From Rotaria socialis (lineage: Eukaryota; Rotifera; Eurotatoria; Philodinida; Philodinidae): a stretch of DNA of 64,000 bases. A model generated the notes under the pieces. That model was not told where the DNA came from and did not search any database. It saw only the letters and a list, made by a program, of their open reading frames with translations. Positions 1-11,445 of the stretch are shown one piece after another (within the stretch, counting starts at the first letter, position 1; every line of letters begins with the position of its first letter). The translations under genes and the position numbers were made by a program. Location of the stretch: the NCBI GenBank assembly GCA_905331475.1, contig CAJNYU010003720.1:1-64000 (forward strand), in the 5' to 3' direction.

Positions 1-1029
1 ATTTTGTGTTGTAAATAATCTTGAATAACACTAGGATTTGTTCTAATAATTGTGTCTATGAGTTTATTCCAATGTGCTGCAGTAAGTTCGGCTATTGATC
101 GGTATTTGTTCAAATTCGTAATTTCGATATTTATGGCGTCATGCCAGTTGTGGATAATTCGAAAGATTTTACGATTTAGACCTTCTAATTGACCTTTCTT
201 CCGGTTCGATAAAATTGGATAGACATTGTGCAGCGATTGGTAATAGGGGTGGATGTATGCATTGAACAATTTGAAATTAATTTTTTCATAAGTCATTCTG
301 GTCGATGATAACCGTTGGAATATCTTCAAATTTGAATTGATTTTTGATTTGATGTAATCAATATGCGGATTGAATGAAAGTTTCTCGTCAAGAAAGGTGC
401 CTAGATATTTAAATCTATTGACAGGATTGATAAGGTGACTCTGACAAACAATTTCTGGTTACTTTGAAGCAACGTGTCTGTTGAATAACATCCAATGGGT
501 TTTATTGAAATTTATCGGTTGCTTCCAGGATTTAGAATAATCGATGAGTCGATTGAGAACCTTAATGATTTGTTCAGTGATATCCCTGATCATGTTCGAT
601 GGAGTTAACGAAGAATCCGGCGAAAATAAGATAGATGAATCGTCGGCAAATAAATGTTTCCAGTGAATAGTTTCCAGCGATGCAAGGAGATCATGATGGT
701 AAATTATGAACAAAACAGGGCCGACCACACTGCCTTGTGGGACTCCTTTAGCTAGATTGAACACAGTGGACTGAGATGATTTAATGTCGATGAAGGCTTT
801 TTGATTACATAGATAGTGACGCAACCAGGAAATTAGCGTCATAGGACAATTTAATTTTGTTAACTTGATCCATAATCCATTAAACCATAGCTGATTGAAT
901 GCGGTACGAAAATCAACAAATAGACCACCAGCAGCTGTATGTTTCGATAGGCTTTGTCCAATCAGACAAAGAGATTCTCTTGAGTGTAGATGCGTGTCAA
1001 AGCGTAACCATGATCGATTTTGGAGTAGT
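1..1029 (-). mobile_element. LINE (non-LTR retrotransposon) reverse transcriptase, degenerate, cut by the window edge
   Basis: Minus-strand translation reads through the core of a LINE reverse transcriptase. In order it shows FVDFRTAFNQLWF (palm motif A, about 905-945), GVPQGSVVGPVLF (about 720-760), FADDSSIL (the catalytic FADD, about 625-650) and then a typical thumb/connection segment beginning FKYLGTFLDEKLSF (about 365-405) that continues to the left edge. The reading frame is broken by a TAA at 459-461 inside the domain, after which the same frame continues, so this copy is not intact. The N-terminal part, including any endonuclease, is not found upstream; coding similarity stops where the inverted-repeat element at 1030-1637 begins. 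The clade is not certain: motif order fits jockey/CR1-like LINEs rather than LTR elements or Penelope-like elements. Confidence 0.85.
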
Positions 1030-1637
1030 CATCCTATTCCGCAATGTTGAACATTTCGGAACCAGTTCCGTCGATTCCGAAATTAGGTCAAACATGAACA
1101 CTGTCCGATTCCCGGAATTCAAGGGAATTCAATCGAATTCCGGAATATGGTGAAAGCGGAATCACTGGGAATTTCTAGGAGTTACACGGAATTCCGTCCA
1201 ATTCCGGAATCATAACTTCAATTACTATTATATCTTCTCTTACCCATTTAGTGATGATCCGATTCCGGTTCGGAATTCCGGAATTAGGTCAATACGGAAT
1301 CGTTGGGAATTAGGCGCAATTCCTAGGAATTCTGTGTAATTCCGTTCAATTCCTGTTCGACCTAATTCCCGAAATTCCGTACCGGAATTGCATGGTGCGG
1401 GCGTCAATGTGGGTGTTGCCATAAGTGTGAGCGTGGATGTCAGTGTGGGTGTACTGAATTCCGGAATGGAACCGGAAGGGATAAACGGAATTCCGGGAAT
1501 TATATGGAATTGGTAGGCAGTGATTCTGGGAATTCCGGAATTGTGTTGGAGGTGATAAACGGAATTGCCAGAATAAGGTGGAATTGGTTCCGTTAGCGGA
1601 ACTGGTTCCGGAATGTTCAACATTGCGGAATAGGATG
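1030..1637. mobile_element. Inverted-repeat element built from GGAATTCC-like words
   Basis: The ends form an inverted repeat of about 40 bp with a single mismatch seen: CATCCTATTCCGCAATGTTG at the left (from 1030) and its complement at the right (to 1637). The interior is packed with short palindromic words (GGAATTCC, CCGGAATT, GGAATTAGG) in both orientations, so the whole unit can fold on itself. There is no transposase frame, so a non-autonomous DNA transposon (MITE-like) is the simplest reading. It abuts the LINE remnant exactly where LINE coding similarity ends. I could not find a clear target-site duplication. Open frames across it are by-products of the repeats. Confidence 0.7.
1405..1452 (+). 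repeat. Degenerate GTGTGGGTGT-rich stretch inside the inverted-repeat element
   Basis: Several spaced GTGGGTGT and GTGAGCGTGGATGT words lie in the middle of the palindrome-rich element. They resemble the telomere-like TGTGGG words seen elsewhere in the window but are diverged. Confidence 0.4.
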
Positions 1638-2100
1638 TATTCTCCCATAGATCAGAAACTGTACCAATCAGAAGTGAACTTTACTTCCTCGAGTGAAGGA
1701 ACGGTCATTTGAAATAAAATGCGTTTGTATTTTGGTGCACGTGTAGCCATATCAAGGGTGATTAAGGCTTATTTAGCCTGATAAAATTAACCCTAATTAA
1801 GGCTAGTGATTTTTTTACTAAAAAAGACCTTCATAAAGAAAAGAACGGTTCTTTTTCATAAAGTTTAACTGAAGATAATGGAGGTCGAGAAACTGGAATT
1901 CGTGATTAAGTTTTCGAAATGTTGTGGTTTGATTATTTCGATACACTGCAGCAAAGAGTAGTGGCGGTTAGTCGTGAGTGGCGCCCCAGAGAGATACAAG
2001 CCACGGCTAGCCGCTGAGCAGAAACCTTTTCGAGACCGTGCTGCATACGCCTCAGATCCATAGACTAATTTTCTTTCGCCCGTTAACTCTTTTTCGCCCA
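1638..2100. other. No gene recognised; decayed repeat DNA
   Basis: No protein family recognised. The stretch near 1957-1990 (GTGGCGGTTAGTCGT) has diverged relatives near 2660-2690 on the other strand and near 31274-31292, so it is probably part of an old dispersed repeat. Confidence 0.35.
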
Positions 2101-2109
2101 GAACTCTGC

Positions 2110-2500
2110 TTCAAACGAACAAAGCAAGGAACAGACCCAGGTGAATCAATCCGATACTGAATCCCATCGGATTCTATGAGGTCATACCATGCGACGAAAT
2201 CCTGTTGGATTCCTGGTTGAGAAATCAATGTCGGATCCGACAGCCGTACTTCCAATGATATCCGATTGTCGGAACCAATGAAATCCGAAGCATTCCGGTT
2301 CTGATTGACGGGTACTATCGGATTTTATTAGTTTTCGATATTAGGATCCGATATCGATTCCGGAACCAGTAATCCGACGATAATACGATAGTTTCCTTGC
2401 GCCTTCCGAAAAGCTCCGCCGGATTTATAATAGGAACCGACCGGAACTCATCGGGTTCTAGGCTAGGATTCATTCTCCTGGGGATCCGACTCTCAGCTAG
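2110..2500. repeat. Palindrome-rich block of ATCCGAT/ATCGGAT words
   Basis: ATCCGAT, ATCGGAT, GGATCCGA and CCGGAA words recur in both orientations about every 20-40 bp, giving many possible short hairpins. The texture matches the GGAATTCC element at 1030-1637 with a different core word. I could not define terminal repeats or a target duplication. Open frames here are unlikely to be genes. Confidence 0.45.
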
Positions 2501-2519
2501 GCCGCTTGGTATGTCGTAT

Positions 2520-3583
2520 CAGCAAGTATTTCTTCAGTCTTTAGAAAAACAGCCTTTTCAAATAGGCGAGGTCAAAATCATGTTAATTATCTGTAGGAAA
2601 TGAGAATTTATCTACGAAGTACATTAAAGCACGGTAAAAGCCAGCCGTGATGGGCGACCCATAGGAGCGCCAACGAATGACTAGTCGTTGAACAGAACGT
2701 CTGTAAAAAGCAAACCTTCGGACTAGTGAAACCAGTTGAGTGATAATATATGAATGAGGTCTATTTGGCAGGGACTATTCATTTGGTGAGGGTAAAACTG
2801 AAAAATATTTTACTTTAATATAGGCCTCTATGTTGTGGTAGAAACAAGGTGATAGCGCAGTTGCTTCCTGTGAAGGATATATCTCGTTTTTCCACATCAC
2901 ATTATGATGATTGATTGTGCACCAGAGCGGGTGTGGGTGTGCTTCGAGCTAACCGTTACGCGCTTCGACCTTGCTTTAGGGTCTCTTCAGACGGCTTTGA
3001 TTTTGTAGGGACTCGGAAAGATCTTTTGATTAGAAATAGAGTTGTCACTCGGAGGCTGTTTCTGTTGTTTCATAATTAAGGATTTTAGCAAAAACAATTT
3101 TTTAATCACCGATTTTTCTGGATTTTGATTGAGATTGTGTTGGATAGTAAGGATTAGTCGAATAAAGGATAGGGTGCTGCATAGGAAAATGGACACTACC
3201 TTTGCTGCGAAAATGCTATTCTGATTCATAGGCGTTCTTATCTGTCTGTGAGACATGAAGAAGTGATCTAAAGTGCTTGCCATATCGACGTTATCTTATT
3301 ATTGTTGGAGAAATGTATTTTTTCATATATTTGTCGTTGAAATGTTTATTAATTCTTATGTATATGGATATTTCTCGCTTAGGCTATTTTATGAATAACT
3401 AATCTGATGATGGCACTGTATGTCTTCGCGTCAGGTTTTGGTTATAAACTTGTGGTACTCTGGATAGGTATTTTTCAAGAGTGGGATATTTATGTTTTAT
3501 TTATAAATAACAATACGACGTATTAAATGCAGTAAGTTATTGGTTGGTTAGGTTTGCGTGAATGTTCTGTTTGTTGATCTGTC
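2520..3583. other. No gene recognised
   Basis: Mixed low-complexity DNA between the repeat block and the Penelope-like remnant. It carries one telomere-like word run at 2929-2941. The small open frame at 2987-3283 (minus) has no recognisable motif. Confidence 0.4.
2929..2941 (+). repeat. Telomere-like GGGTGTGGGTGTG
   Basis: A single two-unit run of the TGTGGG telomere-type repeat in G-rich orientation on the plus strand. Confidence 0.6.
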
Positions 3584-5979
3584 TCATGTTGCGGTTTGAT
3601 CGCTGGTTTTACGTGAAATATTTTCGAGCATTCTGGGCATCAGTTCTTGTTTTAGGCTATGATTCAGATTAGTTCGAATGATTAGAGTAGTATTGATGAT
3701 ATTTGTACCGCGCAAAGTACGTCTCCACAATTCATGAATATGTCGGTGATTGTTCGCGCGTCATTTTTCATGTCTTCGATGGATGATGAGACGTTTTCGT
3801 GTTGTTAATTCGTTGTTGTCTGTAGGTTGTAGAAACTGATTTTGCATGTTTTTGTCATGAATTTGATTGGTAGTTGAGGTTCTGATTGTTTTATTGTATT
3901 CTGTATGTGCTGATGTTCTCAATAACTGATGACGTAAATAACTGAAGTCATCATAGTTATTTAGCATAGGCAAAATGAAGTTTTTCGATAAATATTTACT
4001 GAATAATGTAGTGAGTCACCAATGGATATGTCTTAGCGGGTACCTATAAGTCACATGCAAAGAATGAAAAACATGAATGAATACAGGAAACTCACCTATT
4101 ATAGAGAAACATGAGTTTCATTTGTCGTATTTCTTCTTCGAATTGAAATAAGGTTGTTGAATAACGAACTGCTCTTGTAATATCAGTATCAACAGTGTTT
4201 CTAAAAATATGACCAAGGTGATCTGATCCAAATGGCACCGCATATGACTCCGTTGCTTCTTCATGATACACCGAAGTTATTAATGCTCCGTTACTGTTCT
4301 GAATGAGTACATCAAGAAATAGAACACTTCTACCGATTTGTAGTACTAGTTTAATGTTTGGATGAAACCTATTAGCTTCATCTAGCATTTGGTCGATAGA
4401 TTCGAATGAATCGTTCGACGTAAAGAAAATATCATCAAAGTATATTCTTTTATGAACCATGTTAAATGCCGACTGTAGATTTCATTAAATACTTCCAGTT
4501 GGTGAGAAAGTCATTTCTGCCAGTTCCACATGAAAATATTAGCTAGTGTTAAAGTAAATGCTGAGCCCATCGCACCACCAATGACTTGTCGATAGAATTT
4601 CTTCTCATAAACAAAAAACGTTTTCTTTAATGATGATAAGAGCTAACTTTCGAATAATATCGATTGGAATATTTTGAACTTTTTGATAGCCATGTTGAAG
4701 GATAAATTCAATTAAAATATCAAGTGATTCTTCTTGTGGTAACATCGTATATAAATTTGTAATATCAAACGTGCACAAATAAGTTTTAGGTTTGAGATAC
4801 CCATTTGTTGTGTATGCTTCTAAACGATGAATCAAATCAACTCCATCAATAATTGTGGTTGAAGGCGCATGTTTATCAAATATCGGCCGTATTAATTTGT
4901 TCGAAAACTTTGAAATTCCTATTTTTGGCATATTCATTGATGATACAATAGGCCTCAATGATGTTCCTGCCTAGTAGAACGAGTTGAAGAGAGATAAGAA
5001 TCAAAGATTAGAAATGAATTATCTTGTGAGGTTTAGGAATGAAATATAAATAAGCTAACTGAGCTGTTTCTCGCTTCAGCATCATTTTATCTAGTTGCTA
5101 CGATGAAATATATTTTTTTGAGCGAAGATCATTGAATAAAAGAATAACTTTATCAAATACACTCCATAATGGATTAAAATCTAATTCAATATATGCACCA
5201 GCTTTTTGTCGATAAGCTTCTGCTTTCTTTTCATAATCAACTTAATTGACAATATGAAAAATTCCACTTTTATCTGTCCCGCGAAGAATCTAGTTTTCTT
5301 TCTTTAGTCTATGTTGAATCGATTTCATTAATTTGAATTCTTTTCGTGTTCGATATATGTTTAGGTAAGATAATGGAATCATATATTGTTGATGTAGACT
5401 TGTTCCCAAGTGTTGAGAAAATTCTCTGATAATTGTTGCTGTTAGTGAAATGTGATGCTCACGGATAAGATAACGAGTTATCACATTCATAATGTTCTTA
5501 TGTTCTTGCTGTACATGTTTTTCTTGATGTTTATAAGAATGAATAGAACTTTGATTTGATCTGATATAATTAGGTCCTTGAAATAGAAAATGTATGAGGA
5601 TATCAATATATAAGAATAAATTAACGATTGAGATAATACTATAAAAGAAAGGTATCTACTTACCACTTTTGGAAAGATAATCTAATTGAATTCGATTCAA
5701 TGATATTTTAGGAACGTCAACAATGATTTGTGGATAAACATCGACTATTTGCTGTTTTGATAATAAATGACGACGATGCTGACGTACTAATTTTACATGA
5801 ACACACGCTTCATTGTAACGAATTTGACGTATTAATCGATTGGCGAAATGACTCAAATAGCATTTCAATAAAGTCATCAATATATCTGCTTGAATATGTT
5901 GATGATTTAATCTTGTTTGTATGAGGGTGTGGGTGGGTGTTACTATTTTTATTAGCAATATGTATATCCACGCCCACAC
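3584..5979 (-). mobile_element. Penelope-like (Athena-type) retroelement, degenerate reverse transcriptase
   Basis: Read on the minus strand, pieces of one long reverse transcriptase frame follow in order. N-terminal blocks lie at 5979-5656 and 5490-5290. The finger/palm block at 4958-4605 has RPIVSSMNMPKIGISKFS and CTFDITNLYTMLPQEESL. Next is AMGSAFTLTLANIFMW near 4520-4590. The catalytic block YFDDIFFT sits near 4425-4450, followed by YHEEATESYAVPFGSDHL. A C-terminal block reads HELWRRTLRGTNIINTTLII near 3675-3735. The FDITNLYT signature and order are those of Penelope-like elements, which in bdelloids are represented by telomere-associated Athena. In-frame stops (for example after VFCL near 4602, and two near 4010 and 3761) and frame breaks show it is dead. 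I see no GIY-YIG endonuclease, as expected for Athena. Telomere-like repeats sit at its 5' (right) end. Confidence 0.85.
4044..4095 (-). other. Candidate 52-bp spliceosomal intron inside the Penelope-like reverse transcriptase
   Basis: On the minus strand the sequence AATAG/GTGAGT begins the segment and CTTATAG/GTACCC ends it. Removing it skips the TGA at 4092-4094 and joins LYNR to YPLRHIHW, which continues the C-terminal coding block in phase. Length and sites match host introns in this window. Introns are known in Athena/Penelope elements. Confidence 0.55.
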
Positions 5980-5982
5980 CCA
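5923..5982. repeat. Telomere-like foldback at the 5' end of the Penelope-like element
   Basis: A G-rich run, GAGGGTGTGGGTGGGTGT (5923-5940), is followed 27 bp later by the C-rich CCACGCCCACACCCA (5968-5982). The two halves are inverted copies of the TGTGGG-type telomere repeat. Confidence 0.7.
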
Positions 5983-6721
5983 AATTCTACGTTTTCACCT
6001 ATTCAGGCATTTCTATTTTTTTCCATTGCATCCCTAAACAGATTATAAAACTCATGCTATTAAAACATTCTATTTGTTCAGTATCTAAGTGATTCATAAT
6101 ACGTGAATTTCACATTTTAGTCCCACCGGGCTGCACTGAAATGCTTTTTTTAAATAAACATTCGTATTCGAATGTCAAGATTAATAATAAAAGTATCTGA
6201 GAAGAGCAGAGGATTGAGGACTTAATAGTCAAAGTTGACTTTTGGATTGAAATCTTATTGAAGGAATGAATGCATAGTTGTTAAGAGGATGTGAGCGGTT
6301 TTAAGTGTAGATCTTCTCTCCAATGACACTCTCACAGCTCATTTGGCAAGCCAAATTTTGTTGTGCAGGCTTATTCAACATAATTATTTGTTGAGGGTGT
6401 GGGTCTAGATATCGTCTCTTTATCATCGAATACTCGCATCCAACGACATCTCGAGTCTAACAATCCATTCCTTTGGCCCATATTTGATCAAAGTAATCAG
6501 CTGATAAGTCTATTTTACACATTGGTTCTTTCATCTCCATTCATTTTTCTTTCTTTCTTCTACACAAGCAATGATAGCTACTAGCAATCTTATCGACAAA
6601 ATCATGACGAGACGGGCGAAGAGGTATTCTCTTTTACTTTTTGTAACACTTTCCGCGTGTGCACGTGAATCTTTTTTGTTTCTTTTGGATTGTATCTTTT
6701 CTAACACGATAAAAAATTACG
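5983..6721. other. No gene recognised; upstream region of the ABM gene
   Basis: It contains one more telomere-like word run at 6393-6404 (GAGGGTGTGGGT, plus strand). Open frames at 6399-6584 and 6571-6822 have no motif, and the latter overlaps the ABM gene in another frame. Confidence 0.4.
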
Positions 6722-7182
6722 ATGGTGTTCACTATTATTGTACATCTGACTGTGAAAAGCGACCACGTGGAAAAGGTCAAGGCGAAATTGATAGAAGCGA
6801 GTCGCGTTTATGTCAACGATAAAGGAACCATCGACTGGTTTGTTAGTCAAGGTAAAAAACAGTGTGCTATTCTGCTATTTAGAAAAAGATATAATCCGCC
6901 ATTGTAAAATAGATGTGGCAGATCCAACCAAGTTTGCCATCGTAGAACGGTATGAGCAGCAGAGTGATGTGCAAACTCACATCAACAATCCATACTATCA
7001 ACTGTTCGGTGCATACGTGAAACCACTTTTATCTAAGCCCTTGGTATGTTACCATCTTAATTACTATAACTCTCTTCTTATGCTTTTGGTGAGACTAGGA
7101 GCTGCACAGGGTGGAAGAATTGGATACGTCGAAAGAAGTTGAAGTTCCTCCGCAAACTTGGTCGGTTGAAACAGACAATTAA
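6722..7182 (+). CDS. ABM-domain protein (putative quinol/antibiotic-biosynthesis-type monooxygenase), 3 exons
   Basis: Exons 6722-6851, 6913-7043 and 7099-7182 join in phase to a 114-residue protein; the introns are 61 and 55 bp with GT/AG ends. The start MVFTIIVHLTVKSDHVEKVK, then FAIVERYEQQSDVQTHINNP and YYQLFGAYVKPLLSKPL, is the pattern of the dimeric alpha+beta-barrel ABM family. There an N-terminal strand is followed by a helix, and a strand ending in YE precedes the H-x-N-x(2)-Y/F helix. Family members are cofactor-free monooxygenases acting on quinols or aromatic compounds; the substrate here is unknown. ABM proteins are mostly bacterial or fungal, so horizontal acquisition followed by intron gain is plausible but unproven. 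No signal peptide is visible. The gene stands alone among repeats. The frame is clean, so it looks functional. Confidence 0.7.
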
Positions 7183-8241
7183 ACTTCTTTTTAAAATTCA
7201 TTGTTGTTGTTTACAAATTATCTCCAAATACTATATGTGCTGTCACTTTCGCAAACTTTAATTATATGGTACAAAACGATTAACCAGTTTTCTGTGATTA
7301 GAATTCCTTCAGTTTTAATTAGCAATTTGATTTTTTTAAATATACAACAGGGTGCGCAGAAATAAATCAATAAGAAACTTTTGATATAACATCAACGCTG
7401 TCAGCGTGATGTCGCTGCATTTGATTCGAGTTCATCTCTTCGTCCATTCTTATCGGTTCTTAATAAAACACGCAATCAAAACCGAAGCTTGAGTTCAATG
7501 GTACATTTTCCCCGTAGAATGAGTGAAGTCTTTCCCAGAATCGGCCTTGCCTGAGATTATGATTTATAGTACAGATGTGGATGTGGGCCTACAGAAAACC
7601 ACGATACCTACATATCAACGTCCTCATCCTCAGCAATGCAAACATTTGCGTGTTAAATCAATCGAAATGGAACTTGTTTGATAAAGTAATTACCGTTAAT
7701 ACAGTTATGAATACGTGTGAAATTAGTCGATAAATATGTACATGGTTAAAGAGTTTTCAAACAGCAAAATAAAAATAAGCTATTCGATAAACAAAAAAAA
7801 TAATATGACTTCAATTCAAATATTAAATTTCCAGTCAATATCCGAGAACATCCATGCTCTTTGATCGGCCTATTGGATATTCATCAACATTACACAGATG
7901 AACATGGTATAATTTAATCATCGTTACTTCAAAATAAATAATTTGCTGGTCAACCTACCTCTGACAATTACAGTTGTTCAACTTGTGCGCTTTTTCACTC
8001 GATTTTTATGCATTGTCACCAATACTTTGAACAATCTTTGATTTACCGATATTTCATCTACCATTAATACCCGAAATATTTCTTATTAACAATGATGATG
8101 CTTGATACACAAGAGAGAGATCGGCTTCCGATGAATTTTCAAACGGTAAACAGGACAATTAACATTACTCCTCCATCAGTTGTACAATTTTCGCTTCTAT
8201 ATTCAGACTGTTACTTTTTGTAAGTTTAGAATATATTTACT
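7183..8241. other. No gene recognised
   Basis: AT-rich sequence without recognisable coding segments, RNA genes or inverted repeats that I can define. Confidence 0.4.
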
Positions 8242-8510
8242 TAGCCTTTTTGTATGGGAACATAATTTTTGGTCAGTAAAATAAATGAAATGGTCAGTAA
8301 AAAAATAGGCAAATAATCAGTGTTAATATTATATGGTCAGTACTAAAACGGTCAGTAATTAATTAAGAAATGGTCAGTNCATTCATTCAATTTATTGTCC
8401 ATTCATTTATTTTACTGGTCATTCATTTATTTTACTGATTTTATAATTATTTTGCTTACTGACCATTTCATTTATTCTACTGACCACTAAAATGATAGCC
8501 TTTTTGTATG
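8242..8510. mobile_element. Foldback element with 15-bp flanking direct repeat
   Basis: The 15-bp word TAGCCTTTTTGTATG occurs at 8242-8256 and again at 8496-8510. Between them lie inverted arms: TTGGTCAGTAAAATAAATGA on the left and its near complement (ACTGACCATTTCATTTATTC...ACTGACCA) on the right. The TGGTCAGT/ACTGACCA word is repeated several times in each arm. The direct repeat looks like a target-site duplication of the insertion 8257-8495. The length is unusual for a classical MITE. One undetermined base (N) sits at 8379 near the fold centre, where sequencing through a hairpin often fails. Confidence 0.7.
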
Positions 8511-11445
8511 TTGAAGTTCTAACAAAAATCATGAAATCCATCAGCAACATTCTGAACTGTTCTTTTAAATAACTCGCTTTGTCTTAGAATCTATTCTTTC
8601 CTTAATTCAATACCAAAGAGCTACTTTATAAAACTTATACATTCCTCGAATAATTCTTTATGTGAAAACTATTGTCCGATATGGGTCTATTTTGAAAAGA
8701 ATCATGTGTAACTATCGAAGGTTTAAAAAGATTCCAAAGGCACGTGTTTTCTCTGAATACTTTTTAAGCCGGATTGGAAAAAGTCAATAAATCATTTCGA
8801 ATCAGATGATCTGAAGCGCGTTGTTTTGTTATTTTTCATATGCAACAGAACACTACGATTGTAAAATGTTGAAGTTGAGAGTTATAAAATTCTTACATAA
8901 GATTATGGCACGACATGTAGTATTTTGATGTTGTCTATTTTAGTAGCTATTAGTCCGAAAAGGTTTCAGCGCTCTAGCTGTGCAATATAGTTCATATGAA
9001 AAGGTTTGTTTTTGTGTACTGGCGTATTTCTTGCTTTTGTATTGTTTTATGACGTCTTAAATGTGCATTTTCGATTAAATCGATGCTCGGAGTAAGTAAT
9101 GAGGATGAGAAAAAAAGTATAAAAGTGGACGATAATTTCAAGACGGATAATAAATTGAAGAACAAAAGAAACGAGGGTAATAACAATCGTAGAGATGGCA
9201 AAGTGAGAACAAGAAAGTCATTCGTCTTAAGATCGAACAATCGGTGATAAAATATCATAAAAATGAATTATTCTGATGTTTATATAGAATAGTGTGGATA
9301 CCAATTTTGCATAAGAACTTGTAATTACAATTGTTTTGCGGATTGAAATATGGAATTAATGCATTTTTTTAGTTCAGTTATATTGAGGTCTCTCGAATAA
9401 CCCTCTACATTTATGCGCCTTCTTTGTTAAATTGATGAGTTTGATGGTAGCCATCGCTTGTACAACTCAGATATTAATCTGGACTAGTTCATATTCATTC
9501 TGATGCTAAACTTTCAGTTTCCGACTCATGTTAAAAACAAGAACTGTTTTGTTTCGACGAATATATAAATTATTATTCAAAAAAATCGTTTTTATTTGAG
9601 ACACGAATCCGTTTTACTCCTCAAAAGAAAATTTAGTTTTGAAAAGTCGCGTAAAAATTCGTCATATATGATGTAAACAACCGTTTCATTAAATGTAGTT
9701 GGCGATCGAGTCTTTCTAATATTTAATAAAAACAAAATACTGTTTGCTTTGCCTTCATAAGCCGATAGAGTTTATGCGCTTTCCTTAGGTTCGACTTTAG
9801 TAACCAATTGCCAAAATAATTTTGCTGCAATAGTAAAGATTTTTCTTCTTTTTAGTTCGATTTGGACAAACTGTTTTAGTATCAAATAATTCATCTTCAA
9901 CTATATCATTATAGAGGTAAACTCTTGAAACGTATCAAAATCAGATTTGTGCGCAGAAAAAAGTGAAAATCGAAGCAGCGCTGAAATCGGTCCGGAAATT
10001 CACCGGTTGAAAGTTTTGAGAAATCTTCTTTGTTAACCCAATTTTTGGCAATAAAAAGCAAGATTTCATTTTTTCTGTCAGAATGCGCAAAAAAGTGTTC
10101 ACAACAGTATTTGAATCATGTGTTCTGAGGTTCAATTTGAAAAGATTCAGTATAATGAGTGTTCTTCACATGTATTCGTAAAATATTTCATATGTGGAGA
10201 CATTTTCTGTAAAAGTGTTTTTCTCCAAAAATTTCGACTTTGTTTCGCTGGTTTCCGCCGGAATTTCACCGGTAGGATATGTCATTCCAATTGACGGATT
10301 TACCATTTCTAAACCGGTTCCAGTGTTGGACTCGAAGCATTTATTTAGATAAGGATATTCTGTTTGTTTGTCTGTATATATATACCTGCCACGAATCAAT
10401 ATAAGAATAAGATGACGGTTCGCAGTAGTTTACATTTCTTGACTTCACAGAAACTACAGAAACTACAGAACAATAAACAAAATCAACTTTTGTCTATCTT
10501 ACTCTTAGATATTTTTCAAATCGGATCTTCGTTGTGCTGAGACTTCTTACACCAGTATTTCTATGATGAGAAAAACATGATGTTCGTGGAAATCAGTATT
10601 GGTTAAGGTCTAAATCAAACATAAAGATATCTATTGCAAGATAAAAATAGTATCCATAATTGAAAAGACAATTTTTTTTGTCTGCTGTTCGAAACGTTGA
10701 ATGCAGGATCTTCCCTTAAATATATTTTTGCAGCTTTCAAAAATTTTAACACTGGATAAAGCACTCTGGTTTTATTTATTCACATTCATTTTCTTGAATA
10801 TAAATTGACGCAACATCTACTTGTTGTGTTTTGAAAGTAGAGAAATTAGGAATGTAGATATTTTTCTTTACTAGCCGAACTACGAATAGTCATTGAGGTG
10901 TTCACGTAAAGCCAATGCAGAACAATTTCATGATCAAGCGATGGGGAATGCTGGACACGAACAGCTAAACAGGCTATTTTGTCTCTACCATCTTACTCGA
11001 GAAGATAGTTTAGTGTCGTAAAATGAATCATTTATTCAATCCCATCACCAATCCAATTCATTTATGAATGTCTTCATTTATAGGTAGAACATGGTGTCTT
11101 TCATAATCAGGCTGTTTTTGACCATGAGTATCATGTCCCTGTGTATCTATAGCAGACCGAATTTCAACAGCACGAATGAGACCCTGATAAATAAAATGTA
11201 AGTGTTCAATCTGATAGGAATTCGAATTTTTCATTTCACGATTGACTGTTCCGCAGGGAATAACAATGTTTTCGATAGATTGAATTTAAAATCCTTTTTA
11301 ATATTGACTAAAAGAAGAGAAACTCTTTTAATCTTCAAATTTAGCTTTAGAAAAGCCATCTTCCAATCGAAGTCATGCACATTGAAATTTACATCTAGAC
11401 GAATGAATAAAATCATCTACACCATTGAAATCTTCTTTTAGAGCA
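8511..11445. other. Mostly non-coding; no supported gene
   Basis: Short open frames at 8992-9258, 9941-10135 and 10166-10399 (all minus) show no motif, and the last two share TTCACCGG-containing stretches, suggesting old repeats. At 11058-11195 (minus) there is a short coding-looking stretch (GLIRAVEIRSAIDTQGHDTH followed by PDYERHHVLPINEDIH) preceded by a possible AG acceptor. I cannot assign it, and it may be an exon relic. Confidence 0.3.

Noticed and set aside
899..1153. Plus-strand open frame opposite the LINE
   Set aside because: It runs antisense through the LINE coding region and into the repeat element; a shadow frame.
1240..1648. Overlapping minus-strand open frames in the GGAATTCC element
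   Set aside because: They arise from repeated palindromic words without stop codons; composition is repetitive and no domain is visible.
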